Assembly (NCBI RefSeq): GCF_009930815.1
Contig: NZ_CP022222.1
Coordinates: forward strand, 8,660,501 to 8,724,500
Length of the DNA: 64,000 nt
Direction of reading: 5' to 3'
Source of the DNA: Bradyrhizobium sp. CCBAU 051011
Lineage (GTDB): Bacteria > Pseudomonadota > Alphaproteobacteria > Rhizobiales > Xanthobacteraceae
Within the stretch, counting starts at the first letter, position 1; every line of letters begins with the position of its first letter. The notes under the pieces were generated by a model, which did no database searches, had not been told where the DNA came from, and saw only the letters and a program-made list of their open reading frames with translations. This document shows, one piece after another, positions 9,405 to 18,061 of the stretch. The translations under genes were made by a program, and so were the position numbers.

Positions 9405-12400
9405 ATGGCGAACAATCCGAAGAAGGTCAAAGATCCCACCGAAGTCGCGCTCTCCGCCATTCAGGAAGCGCTCAACATCAGCGATACGTCCGTCGACCCC
9501 AACCGAAATTCGATCGGCGGTGAACTCGCGCCGCCGTCCATGCCCTCCGCCGCCCCCTCCTATTCGGAAGCGCCGTTCGACACGCGCGGAAGCGCCGAGC
9601 GTCCCGTGTTCGATTCGATCGACGAGCCGCGCAGCCCCCGTCGCGCCGCCAATGACGATCGCGAAACCATCGGACAGATTCTGCAGGCGATCCAGAAGAA
9701 CCACCCCGCCCGCAGCGTCTACACGCTTGCCACCGCCTTTGGCGGCGTCTGGGTGCTCGGTTGCGCCCTTCTGACCATCAGCTTCCTGCCCTCGCTGCAG
9801 GCGGCGATCGGACAGAGCGGTGGCGTGCTGGTGCTCGCCGGCCTTGCGGCGTTGTTCTTTGCGCCGGTGCTGCTGTTCTACTTCCTCGCCAGCCTTGCCT
9901 GGCGTGGCCAGGAAATGCGGATGATCGCGCAGTCGATGGCGCAGGTCGCGATCCGCTTCTCCGAGCCCGAGGGCGCCGCCGCCGATTCCATGGTGACCGT
10001 CGGCCAGGCGATCCGCCGCGAAGTCGCCGCGATGGGCGATGGCGTCGAGCGCGCGATCGCGCGCGCTGGCGAGCTGGAAACGCTCGTCGCCAACGAAGTC
10101 GCCGCGCTCGAGCGCGCCTATACCGACAACGAAGTGCGCATTCGCGCGCTGCTGCAGGACATCGCCCATCAGCGCGACAATCTGGTCGGCCAGGCCGAGC
10201 AGGTTCGCAGCGCCATTTCCGGCGTTCAGATCGATCTGCGCCACGACATCGCGCTGATCTCGGATGCGATCGCCTCGCGCGTCGACGAGGTCGCAAAAAG
10301 CATCACCGGCGCGCTGGAAGAGCGCGGCCAGCACATCACGAGCGCGCTCAGCCATGCCGGCGACAACATGATCCTCGCACTCGGCGAGCGCGGCGGCGAC
10401 CTGCTCGACCGCCTGGAAGAAGCCAGCGCCGAGACCACGCGCGCCGTGCTCGACGCCTCCGAGCGGCTGACCACCAGCCTCAACTTCAAGACCGGCCACG
10501 TCCACGACGAGTTCGTCGATCTCGCCGACCGCGTCCACGAGATGCTGAACGAACGCATCGACCGCATCACCGGCGAGTTCGAACAGCGCTCATCGACCAT
10601 CGTCGACGGCATCTCCGACCGCACCGAACAGGTCCACGACTCCCTGAAGAACTCCTCCGACTCGCTGCTGCTCGAGCTCGAACTGCGTTCGGGCGATCTC
10701 GTCAGCAAGATCGACGATGCCGGCAACCGGTTGGCGAGCCGCATCCTCACCTCCGGCGACAAGGCCAGCGACGCGCTCGACGTGACCGTGAACACCTTGG
10801 TTGCCAAGGTGATCAGCCAGACCGAGAACGCACACGACAGCCTCGCGCTGCAGATGAGCGCGTACGACGAGCTGGTGAAGAACCAGGGCGCTGAGCTTGC
10901 GGAAAAGTTCGCCCGCGACAGCGGCACGCTCGGCGCGCTGATCACGCGGCACATCTCGGAGTTCGACCGCACCGTCAAGACCTTCGGCGGCGAGATCGTC
11001 GAGCGCATGGGCCAGCGGACCCAGGAGATATCGGACAGCCTGAAGAACTACGTCGACACCTTCGATACGCGCCTGGTCTCGAACAGCGGCGAGATCACCG
11101 CTTCCCTCGATCAGCGGCTACTGCAATTCGAAACCCAGCTCGGCACCCGCGTCAGCAACCTCGACACCTCGCTCGACAGCAAGATCAAATGGTTCGACGA
11201 GGCCGTCGACGGTCGCCTGAAATCGCTGGAAACGACGTTCGATAGCCGCGCCAAATCCGTCACCGAAACCATCGACAACCGCCTCAGCACGCTGTCGGTC
11301 TCACTGACCGACGGCGCGGCGCAGGCGATCCAGTCGATCGACCAGCGGCTCAGCCTGCTCACCTCCTCGCTGACCGAGGGCACCGCGCAAGCGATTGCAG
11401 CGGTCGACCATCGCATTACCAACGTCACCGAAACCATCGATGGCCGCAGCGCCCATCTTACCGACACCATCCAGGCGCGGTTCCAGGAAATTCACCAGGG
11501 CATGGAGACGCGGGTCGGCGAAATCGCTGCCGGCATTGAGACGCGGGTCGGCAACCTCACCAGCGGCATCGAGACCCGCGTCGGCGATCTGGCCAGCGGT
11601 ATCGAAACCCGGGTCGGCGCCATCGCCGGCGACATCGACACCCGCGTTGCGCAGTTCGAGGATCTGCTCGGTTCGCGCATCGAGGCCGTTGCAGGCCGGA
11701 TCGAAAGCAGCGGCCGCCAGGCCAGCGAAGACCTGATGTCGCGCGCCGAAATGCTGTCCTCCGGCATCAAGTCGCACGTCGAGGACGCCGAGCGTTCGCT
11801 GACCAACCTCGTGGTCAATACCGCCGAGACCATCCAGACCGGCGCGCGCACCGCGCAGCAGGCGCTGCTGACGGTTTCCTCCGATGTCGGCGCGCAGCTC
11901 AAACTGACCTCCGCCGAGGTCGAAGCCGCCCTCACCGCCGTCGGCACCGGCGCCGCCACTTCGATCCTGACCAGCGCCAAGGATGCCCAGACCACGCTGG
12001 TGTCGGCCTCCTCCGAGGCCGCCACGCAGATCAAGTCGCTCGCCGCCGACGTCGAGCGCACGCTCTCGGCCGCAGGCGACGCCACCGCCGCATCGGTTCT
12101 ATCAGGCGCGCGCGAGGCGCAGAGCGCGCTGGTGACCGCGTCGGCCGACGCCGCCAGCCACGTCAAGTCGCTCGCCATCGATGTCGAGCGTTCGCTATCG
12201 ATCGCCGGTACGGCGACCGCCGAGGCTGTCACCGCGGGCGCCCGCGAGGCACAGAGCACACTGGTTGCTGCTTCCACCGAGGCCGCCAATCAGGTCAAGT
12301 CGCTCGCCGCCGACGTACAGCGCTCGCTGTCGCTTGCCGGCACCGCCACCGCCGAATCGATCACGGCCGGCGCCCGCGAGGCCCAGAATACCCTTATGAG

Positions 12401-14741
12401 CGCGTCCGCCGAAGCGTCGACCCAGGTCAAGTCGCTCGCCGCCGACATGGAGCGTTCGCTCTCGATGGCTGGCAATGCCACCGCCGAGTCGATCACGACG
12501 GGCGCGCGCGAAGCCCAGAACACGCTGATGACGGCGTCTTCGGAAGCCACCAACCACGTCAAGTCGCTGGCGATCGACGTCGAACGCACGCTGGCCGCGG
12601 TCGGCGCCGCCGCCGCCACCTCCCTCCTCGGCAGTGCGCGCGAGGCCCAGAGCTCGCTGTCCACGACCTCGGCTGAGGCTGCGAACCAGATCAAGGCGAT
12701 CGCCGCCGACATGGAGCGTTCGCTCGGTGCCGTCACCGCCTCTACGACCGATACCATCCAGACATCAGCGCAGAACGCGCAGAGCGCGCTGGTTGCCGCG
12801 ACCAACGAGGTCAGCTCCAAGGTCAAATCGACCTCGGCCGATATCGAGCGTTCGGTGCTCGCCGCGAGCAGCAATTTCGGTTCGACGATGACCGGCAAGA
12901 CCGACGAAATCGTCACCTATGTTCAGCAGCAGACCGACCGTCTGGCGCAGATCGTGGACAGCCGCCGCGGTTCGCTGGTCGAGGCGCTCGGCGCCCGGGC
13001 CACGCAACTCACGACCGACATCGACCGCGTCACCGCCGACGCACTCAAATCGATCGAAACCCGCGGCCAGGCGTTCTCGCAATCGATGTCGACCCACGGC
13101 TCGGACGTCGCGCGCACGATTACCACCGCCGGCGATCTCGCCACCGGCGCGGTGGCCAAGTCGCTGAAGGACCTCGAACAGGCGTCGCGTTCGGCCATCG
13201 ACCAGTCGCGACAGGTGTCGATCGCCGCCGTCACCGAGATGCAGGAGACCAGCAAGATCCTGCGCACCGACACGGTCGCACTGTTCGAGCGGCTGCGCGA
13301 AGGCAACATCCTGCTGCAGGAGGTGCTGACCGGCGCCCACGACAACCTCAACTCGCTGGAACGCGCGCTGGTGACCCGCGTGGCCGACTTCGTGTCCGCC
13401 ATGAACGACGTCACCGCCCGCAATGGAGTCGCCACGCAGACCCTGGAAGACCAGCTCACCGTCTTCAACGGCAAGACCACCAAGGCGCTGGAAGACCTCG
13501 CCTCGCTCTCCAGCGAGTTCGAGAAGCACGGCAAGGCGCTGGTCGAGGCGGCCAGCGTGGTAGAAAAAGCCAACCTCTCCACCACGACGTCGGTCGCCGA
13601 CCGCAAGTCGCAGCTTGAGTCTCTGGTGACCACCATCGACCTGCGCACCACCGACCTCGACCAGCGGCTGTCGCGCTTCACCGGCCTGCTCGACGAATCG
13701 CTCGCCGCGGCCGAAGAGCGCGCCCGCGACATCGCGCGCGTGGTCGCGGAGACCGCGGGCGCCGGATCGGCCGCGATCAGCCGCCAGTTCGAGGCGGTGC
13801 GCACTGCGGCCGAGAACGAGCGGCAGCAGACCCTCCATGCGATGAACGATCTCTACCAGCAGAGCACGCATGAAACCGATGCGATGTTCAAGCAATCGAC
13901 CGAGAAGTTCGCTGCGATGGTGCAGACCATGAAGCAGATGGCGGCCGAGATGCATCAGGAGCTGGAGGCGACGCGCAACGAGCTGCGCCGCGGCGTGCTC
14001 GAGATGCCGCAGGAGGCCGCCGACAACACCGCGCAGATGCGCAAGGTGATCGTCGACCAGATCGAGGCGCTCGCCGAGCTCAACCGGATCGTCGCGCATC
14101 ATGGCCGCGGCCTCGACGTCGTGACCTCCGGCCGCGCCAGTGTGCAACGCCAGGAGGAGCCGGTGATGGCCGCCGCGGTCAGCGGCCGCAACGAGGTACG
14201 CATGCGCGACGCCGGCAGCGCTTCCACCCTGCCCCCGCCCGATCTCGGCATGCCGATGCCGATGCCCGCCCAGCGCCGCACCGAAGCCCCGCCGGTCTCG
14301 CCGGCTGCTCAGGACGCGGGACGCGACGGATGGCTGTCCGATCTGTTGAGCCGCACCGATGCCGGCGGACGCGAAACGCCGCGGGGCCGGCAGCAGGGCG
14401 CGGCCAACCCGCTGGAATCGCTGTCGCTCGACATCGGCCGGCTGATGGATCGCAACCTTGCCGCCGAAATGTGGGATCGCTACCAGCGCGGCGAGAGCAA
14501 GGCGTTCACCAAGCGCCTCTACACGCCCGCCGGCCAGAAGGCGTTCGACGAGGTCGCCCGCAAGTACCGCGCCGATCGCAGCTTCAAGCAGACGGTCGAC
14601 CGCTACATCGCCGAATTCGAACGGCTGCTGGACGAGGTCGCACGCGAGGATCGCGGACCGCAGGCGCTGCGCGGCCACCTCACCTCGGAGACCGGGATGG
14701 TCTACACCCTGCTCGCGCACGCGGCGGGCCGGCTGGGGTAA
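9405..14741 (+). CDS. Giant membrane-anchored apolipoprotein-like coiled-coil protein, probable growth pole ring protein (GPR/RgsE family)
   Basis: 1778 residues. A Pro/Ser-rich N-terminus (1-100) precedes two transmembrane helices (about 106-128 and 140-165), then some 1450 residues of Ala/Thr/Glu-rich amphipathic helix with 11-residue periodicity, a disordered stretch (about 1590-1640) and a conserved C-terminal helical domain (EMWDRYQRGE, FKQTVDRYIAEFERLL). Visible repeats: 11-mers starting ETRVG at 701-755, and seven 44-mers at 843-1150. This matches the layout of Agrobacterium GPR and Sinorhizobium RgsE, large apolipoprotein-like proteins that form a ring at the growing pole. Automatic annotation often mislabels such proteins kinesin or septation-ring regulator. 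Upstream CtrA-type site and divergent Hpt gene fit a cell-cycle role. Family assignment is by architecture, not alignment. Confidence 0.8.
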   Translation: MANNPKKVKDPTEVALSAIQEALNISDTSVDPNRNSIGGELAPPSMPSAAPSYSEAPFDTRGSAERPVFDSIDEPRSPRRAANDDRETIGQILQAIQKNHPARSVYTLATAFGGVWVLGCALLTISFLPSLQAAIGQSGGVLVLAGLAALFFAPVLLFYFLASLAWRGQEMRMIAQSMAQVAIRFSEPEGAAADSMVTVGQAIRREVAAMGDGVERAIARAGELETLVANEVAALERAYTDNEVRIRALLQDIAHQRDNLVGQAEQVRSAISGVQIDLRHDIALISDAIASRVDEVAKSITGALEERGQHITSALSHAGDNMILALGERGGDLLDRLEEASAETTRAVLDASERLTTSLNFKTGHVHDEFVDLADRVHEMLNERIDRITGEFEQRSSTIVDGISDRTEQVHDSLKNSSDSLLLELELRSGDLVSKIDDAGNRLASRILTSGDKASDALDVTVNTLVAKVISQTENAHDSLALQMSAYDELVKNQGAELAEKFARDSGTLGALITRHISEFDRTVKTFGGEIVERMGQRTQEISDSLKNYVDTFDTRLVSNSGEITASLDQRLLQFETQLGTRVSNLDTSLDSKIKWFDEAVDGRLKSLETTFDSRAKSVTETIDNRLSTLSVSLTDGAAQAIQSIDQRLSLLTSSLTEGTAQAIAAVDHRITNVTETIDGRSAHLTDTIQARFQEIHQGMETRVGEIAAGIETRVGNLTSGIETRVGDLASGIETRVGAIAGDIDTRVAQFEDLLGSRIEAVAGRIESSGRQASEDLMSRAEMLSSGIKSHVEDAERSLTNLVVNTAETIQTGARTAQQALLTVSSDVGAQLKLTSAEVEAALTAVGTGAATSILTSAKDAQTTLVSASSEAATQIKSLAADVERTLSAAGDATAASVLSGAREAQSALVTASADAASHVKSLAIDVERSLSIAGTATAEAVTAGAREAQSTLVAASTEAANQVKSLAADVQRSLSLAGTATAESITAGAREAQNTLMSASAEASTQVKSLAADMERSLSMAGNATAESITTGAREAQNTLMTASSEATNHVKSLAIDVERTLAAVGAAAATSLLGSAREAQSSLSTTSAEAANQIKAIAADMERSLGAVTASTTDTIQTSAQNAQSALVAATNEVSSKVKSTSADIERSVLAASSNFGSTMTGKTDEIVTYVQQQTDRLAQIVDSRRGSLVEALGARATQLTTDIDRVTADALKSIETRGQAFSQSMSTHGSDVARTITTAGDLATGAVAKSLKDLEQASRSAIDQSRQVSIAAVTEMQETSKILRTDTVALFERLREGNILLQEVLTGAHDNLNSLERALVTRVADFVSAMNDVTARNGVATQTLEDQLTVFNGKTTKALEDLASLSSEFEKHGKALVEAASVVEKANLSTTTSVADRKSQLESLVTTIDLRTTDLDQRLSRFTGLLDESLAAAEERARDIARVVAETAGAGSAAISRQFEAVRTAAENERQQTLHAMNDLYQQSTHETDAMFKQSTEKFAAMVQTMKQMAAEMHQELEATRNELRRGVLEMPQEAADNTAQMRKVIVDQIEALAELNRIVAHHGRGLDVVTSGRASVQRQEEPVMAAAVSGRNEVRMRDAGSASTLPPPDLGMPMPMPAQRRTEAPPVSPAAQDAGRDGWLSDLLSRTDAGGRETPRGRQQGAANPLESLSLDIGRLMDRNLAAEMWDRYQRGESKAFTKRLYTPAGQKAFDEVARKYRADRSFKQTVDRYIAEFERLLDEVAREDRGPQALRGHLTSETGMVYTLLAHAAGRLG
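11505..11669 (+). repeat. Five 33-bp tandem units encoding 11-residue repeats
   Basis: Units of the form (E/D)TRVG-x-I-x-x-x-I; each 33 bp encodes one hendecad. Part of the helical rod of the polar protein. Confidence 0.85.
11931..12854 (+). repeat. Seven 132-bp units encoding 44-residue repeats
   Basis: Residues 843-1150 of the polar protein divide exactly into seven 44-residue units with the shared core AREAQ-x-x-L near the middle and VKSLAxDxER(S/T) at the end. 44 is four hendecads, so the same 11-residue helical phase is kept. Confidence 0.85.
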
Positions 14742-14750
14742 GCGCTAATA

Positions 14751-14772
14751 GCGAGTGGCGAATAGCGAATGG
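14751..14772. repeat. Short dispersed repeat, left copy
   Basis: GCGAGTGGCGAATAGCGAAT followed by GG. An inverted, slightly diverged copy lies at 14976-15004, so the terminator and the palindromic element between them are flanked by the pair. Confidence 0.6.
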
Positions 14773-14806
14773 AAAACGGAGGCCTCGCGGCCTCCGTTTT
14801 GTTTTT
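14773..14806 (+). terminator. Rho-independent terminator of the polar-protein gene
   Basis: Perfect stem AAAACGGAGGCC / GGCCTCCGTTTT with a TCGC loop, followed by GTTTTT. It begins 32 bp after the stop codon. Confidence 0.9.
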
Positions 14807-14839
14807 AGTCCTTGAAGCCTGAATGCACTATCTGCCCGT

Positions 14840-14959
14840 CGTCATTGCGAGGAGCGCAGCGACGAAGCAATCCATTCTTTCTTGATGCGGCACGATGGAT
14901 TGCTTCGCTGAGCCTGTCATCGGGCGCGCATTCGCGCGACCCGTTGGCTCGCAATGACG
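14840..14959. repeat. Dispersed palindromic intergenic element
   Basis: Begins CGTCATTGCGAGGAGCGCAG and ends CGCAATGACG, with inner arms GAAGCAATCCAT and ATGGATTGCTTC: a nested inverted repeat of about 120 bp. Elements of this kind are common between genes in Bradyrhizobium. Non-coding. Confidence 0.75.
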
Positions 14960-14975
14960 GCTGGTTGCCGGAATT

Positions 14976-15004
14976 CCATTCGCTGCTTGCCACTCGCTAT
15001 TCGC
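14976..15004. repeat. Short dispersed repeat, right inverted copy
   Basis: CCATTCGCTGCTTGCCACTC followed by GCTATTCGC; imperfect inverted partner of 14751-14772. Confidence 0.55.
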
Positions 15005-15010
15005 AAATCA

Positions 15011-15898
15011 CTACCGCTTCTGCCCGCTCGGCGCCCTCGGAGCCGCTGCCGGCGCTGGCGGCGGCGGTGCTGCCGCCTGGCTGTTGCTGCTGCTGCCGCC
15101 GCCGAAGATCACGCGGGTCGGGTTGCGGTCGAAATTGTTCACGGCGCGGCTGATGTCGGAGAGCGTGCGGCGGCCATCGGCCATCAGCGCGCCCGACCGC
15201 TTGTCGAAATCCTCGGCCAGATCCTTGATCGCCTTCACCATCAGATTCAATTCGCCGCCGCCGGCGCCGCCCGCGATCGTGTTCAGCCCGAGCATCAGGC
15301 TGTCGGCCTTGCCCATCACGCCGTCGACCCTGAGCATGACGTTGTCGATCTTCTCGGAGTTGCGTGCCAGCGCAGCAGTGAAAGTCTCCAGATTCCGCAG
15401 CGAGTTCTTCACCGACTCCTGATTGTCGGCGACGAGCCGGTTGACGTTCTGCAGCGTGGCGCGGATCGACTCGGTGACATCCTGCAGCGCGCTCGGATCG
15501 GCGGTCAGCATCGGCACGCCGTCCTCGTCGAGCGGCACGGCAGCCGCATTTTCCTCGCCGCCCTTCAGTGAAATCGCAGCGACGCCGGTCAGTCCCTGGA
15601 ATTCGAGACCCACAAGCGTGTCTTTCCGGATCGGAGCGTTGTTCTCAACCATCGCCAGTGCGACCACGCGCCGCGGGTTGTCGAGTTTGACCGACACAAC
15701 CTCCCCTATCCGGATACCGTTAAAGTTGACGCTACCACCATTGCGCAACCCTGACGCCGGGCCTTCGAAGACAATACGAATCGGGCTGCGCTGCTTGGTG
15801 GTATGCAGGCTCTGAAACCACAGCACGAAGCCGAATGCGGCGGCGATCACCGCCAGCGTGAAGGCCCCGATCAGGACGTAATTCGCCCGCGTTTCCAT
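15011..15898 (-). CDS. mlaD: MlaD-type MCE protein, substrate-binding part of a phospholipid ABC transporter
   Basis: 295 residues: one N-terminal transmembrane anchor (ANYVLIGAFTLAVIAAAFGFVLWF), then an MCE domain (VFEGPASGLRNGGSVNFNGIRIGEV, VPLEFQGLTG-like segment) and a long helical region from about residue 150, ending in a Pro/Ala-rich tail. MCE proteins form a hexameric ring in the periplasm that passes phospholipids between the membranes. Longer than E. coli MlaD (183), because of the extra helices. Third gene of an mlaE-mlaF-mlaD operon read leftward; the 112-bp gap before it holds a dispersed repeat. Confidence 0.92.
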   Translation of the reverse strand: METRANYVLIGAFTLAVIAAAFGFVLWFQSLHTTKQRSPIRIVFEGPASGLRNGGSVNFNGIRIGEVVSVKLDNPRRVVALAMVENNAPIRKDTLVGLEFQGLTGVAAISLKGGEENAAAVPLDEDGVPMLTADPSALQDVTESIRATLQNVNRLVADNQESVKNSLRNLETFTAALARNSEKIDNVMLRVDGVMGKADSLMLGLNTIAGGAGGGELNLMVKAIKDLAEDFDKRSGALMADGRRTLSDISRAVNNFDRNPTRVIFGGGSSSNSQAAAPPPPAPAAAPRAPSGQKR

Positions 15899-15962
15899 AA
15901 CTCAAGGTACTCCGAAACCAGGATCTATCCAGCGTAGCCGATAGACCGTCATTATCTCATGT

Positions 15963-16010
15963 TTGAGCACGATCTGATCCGAAAACCGATCACACTTTTG
16001 GGGTCATGCC
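15963..16010. repeat. Dispersed palindromic element between mlaF and mlaD
   Basis: GAGCACGATCTGATCCGAAA on the left and CACTTTTGGGGTCATGCC on the right: an imperfect inverted repeat of a type recurrent in Bradyrhizobium and Rhizobium intergenic regions. A related copy lies at 49755-49804. It may shape the mRNA between the two operon genes. Confidence 0.65.
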
Positions 16011-16787
16011 CTAGCCCATCACCGCGCGGGCGCGTTTGCCGTGAAAATATTGCCTCAGCCAGGGATGCTGCGAGGCCTGCATGTCAGCAATTGTGCCTGC
16101 AGCAATGATCTTACCGTTCCCTAAAACCGCGATGCGGTCGCAGGCCGTGTATAGGCTGTCGAGATCATGGGTTACCATGAAAACCGTCAAGCCCAAAGTA
16201 CGCTGCAGGGTGCGCACCAGTTCGTCAAAATCTCCGGCGCCGATCGGATCCAGCCCCGAGGTCGGCTCGTCCAGGAACACCAGTTCAGGGTCCAGCGCCA
16301 ACGCCCGCGCCAGCGCCACGCGCTTGATCATGCCGCCGGACAATTCGGACGGATAGCGGTCGGCGACTTCGGGCCGCAGGCCCACCATGCCGAGCTTGGC
16401 CACCATGATCTCGTCGAGCAGCCGCTGCGAGACCTTGAGATATTCGCGCACCGGAAACTGGATGTTCTGCCGCACGGTGAGCGAGGAGAACAGCGCCCCC
16501 TGCTGGAACAGGATGCCCCAGCGGCGTTCGACGCCGCGCCGCTCCGCGGCACTCGCCGCATCGAGATCGACGCCGAACACCTCGATGCTTCCGGCGATCT
16601 TTGGCACGAGACCGATAATGGTGCGCGTCAGCACCGATTTCCCGGCGCCCGACGGGCCGACGAAGCCGAGGATCTCGCCGCGCTTGACGTCGAGATTGAG
16701 TCCGTCCAGCACCCGCGTCTTGCCAAACTGCACGGTGATGTCGCGCACCCGGATGATGGCGTCGGTAATCTCACCCGCCATGGTCAC
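16011..16787 (-). CDS. mlaF: MlaF-type ABC transporter ATPase
   Basis: 258 residues with Walker A GPSGAGKS, signature LSGGMIKRVALARAL, Walker B LVFLDEPTSGLD and switch His in VTHDLDS. The LSGGM variant (in place of LSGGQ) is typical of MCE-associated ATPases. It powers phospholipid transport from the cytoplasmic face. Its ATG overlaps the permease stop (ATGA at 16784-16787), so expression is coupled. Confidence 0.94.
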   Translation of the reverse strand: MTMAGEITDAIIRVRDITVQFGKTRVLDGLNLDVKRGEILGFVGPSGAGKSVLTRTIIGLVPKIAGSIEVFGVDLDAASAAERRGVERRWGILFQQGALFSSLTVRQNIQFPVREYLKVSQRLLDEIMVAKLGMVGLRPEVADRYPSELSGGMIKRVALARALALDPELVFLDEPTSGLDPIGAGDFDELVRTLQRTLGLTVFMVTHDLDSLYTACDRIAVLGNGKIIAAGTIADMQASQHPWLRQYFHGKRARAVMG

Positions 16788-17926
16788 ATTCCGATCGATG
16801 CAAAGAAGATGGCGAATACGCCGTCCATCACGATCACGAAGAAGATTCCCTTCACCACCGAAGACGTCGTGTGCTGCCCGAGCGATTCAGCGCTGCCCTG
16901 CACGGCGAGCCCCTCGACGCAGGCGACGATGCCGATGACGGCCGCCATCACCGGCGCCTTGATGAGGCCGACGATGAAATGGTCGATCGAGATGGCGTCG
17001 CGCAGCCGCAACAGAAACGCCTCGGGCTCGACGCCGCCATAGAGCCACGCCACCAGCCCGCCGCCGTAGAGCGCCGCCATCGCCCCGAGAAACGCCAGGA
17101 TCGGCAGCGCCAAAACCAGCGCCAGCATCCGCGGCAGGATCAGGACCTCGATCGGATCGAAGCCCATGGTGCGCAGCGCGTCGATCTCCTCGCGCATCTT
17201 CATCGAGCCGAGTTCGGCGGTGTAGGCCGAGCCCGAGCGGCCCGCCACCATGATCGCGACCAGCAGCACACCGATCTCGCGCAGCACCAGCACGCCCAGC
17301 ATGTCGACCACGAAGATGTCGGCGCCGAACTTGCGGAAATGAAAGATGCCCTGCTGCGAGATGATGCAGCCGATCAGGAACGTGATCAGCACCACGATCG
17401 GCACCGCGCGCCAGCACACCTGCTCCAGGTGATGGATGGTCGAAGTCAGGCGGAAGCCGCGCGGACGAATGATGACGTGGGCGGTTGCGGCGAGCACCGC
17501 GCCCAGCATGTCGATCAGCCCGATCAGGGTGCCGCCGATACCGGCCACGGCGCGGCCGATCTGCTCCAGCATGCCCGTGATCGTCACCCGGTCGGTGTCG
17601 GCGACCGGCTCGGCGTTCACCCGGCGCACTTCGTCGACCAGGCTCGAATAATTGTCCGACAGCCCGGCAATCTGGGCCTCGACGCCACCGTGGGTCAGGC
17701 TGCGGCGCAGCCGCTCGATCAGCCAGGCGCCGAACGTGTCGAGCTTCGACACCTGCGAGACGTCGATGAAGATGTTGGGCCGGGTGCCGCTGAGCTTCTC
17801 GGCATCGGCGACCATTCGCTCCAGCATCGGCGCAAAGCGGGCCGTCCACGAGCCCGCCGCGCACAGCGCCAGCGCGTTGCCCCTGGCTATCCGCTCCAAT
17901 GTCGGGCTGCCGCTCACAATACCCAC
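16784..17926 (-). CDS. mlaE: MlaE-type permease with N-terminal STAS (MlaB-like) domain
   Basis: 380 residues. Residues 1-105 form a STAS domain (DVSQVSKLDTFGAWLIERLR) equivalent to separate MlaB of E. coli, and the rest is the MlaE permease (GCIISQQGIFHFRKFGADIF, GRSGSAYTAELGSMK, EIDALRTMG). The last block carries the conserved MlaE loop. First gene of the operon, divergent from the epimerase gene with 135 bp between starts. Fusion of STAS and permease is common in alphaproteobacteria. Confidence 0.93.
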   Translation of the reverse strand: MGIVSGSPTLERIARGNALALCAAGSWTARFAPMLERMVADAEKLSGTRPNIFIDVSQVSKLDTFGAWLIERLRRSLTHGGVEAQIAGLSDNYSSLVDEVRRVNAEPVADTDRVTITGMLEQIGRAVAGIGGTLIGLIDMLGAVLAATAHVIIRPRGFRLTSTIHHLEQVCWRAVPIVVLITFLIGCIISQQGIFHFRKFGADIFVVDMLGVLVLREIGVLLVAIMVAGRSGSAYTAELGSMKMREEIDALRTMGFDPIEVLILPRMLALVLALPILAFLGAMAALYGGGLVAWLYGGVEPEAFLLRLRDAISIDHFIVGLIKAPVMAAVIGIVACVEGLAVQGSAESLGQHTTSSVVKGIFFVIVMDGVFAIFFASIGM

Positions 17927-18061
17927 CCCTCGACCGGTACATCAGCGGTGCAAAACGCTGAAGGTTCCGCACGTCGTACCGCCTTGTCGAATCTGCCCCT
18001 AACCAGCCATAGTTGGTAGCGGCGGGCAAGCTTACGGTTCAGAAAATTGCCAGATTTTAAA

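Noticed and set aside
12765..14720. 651-codon minus-strand ORF
   Set aside because: Antisense to the polar protein; no motif, composition typical of a shadow frame.
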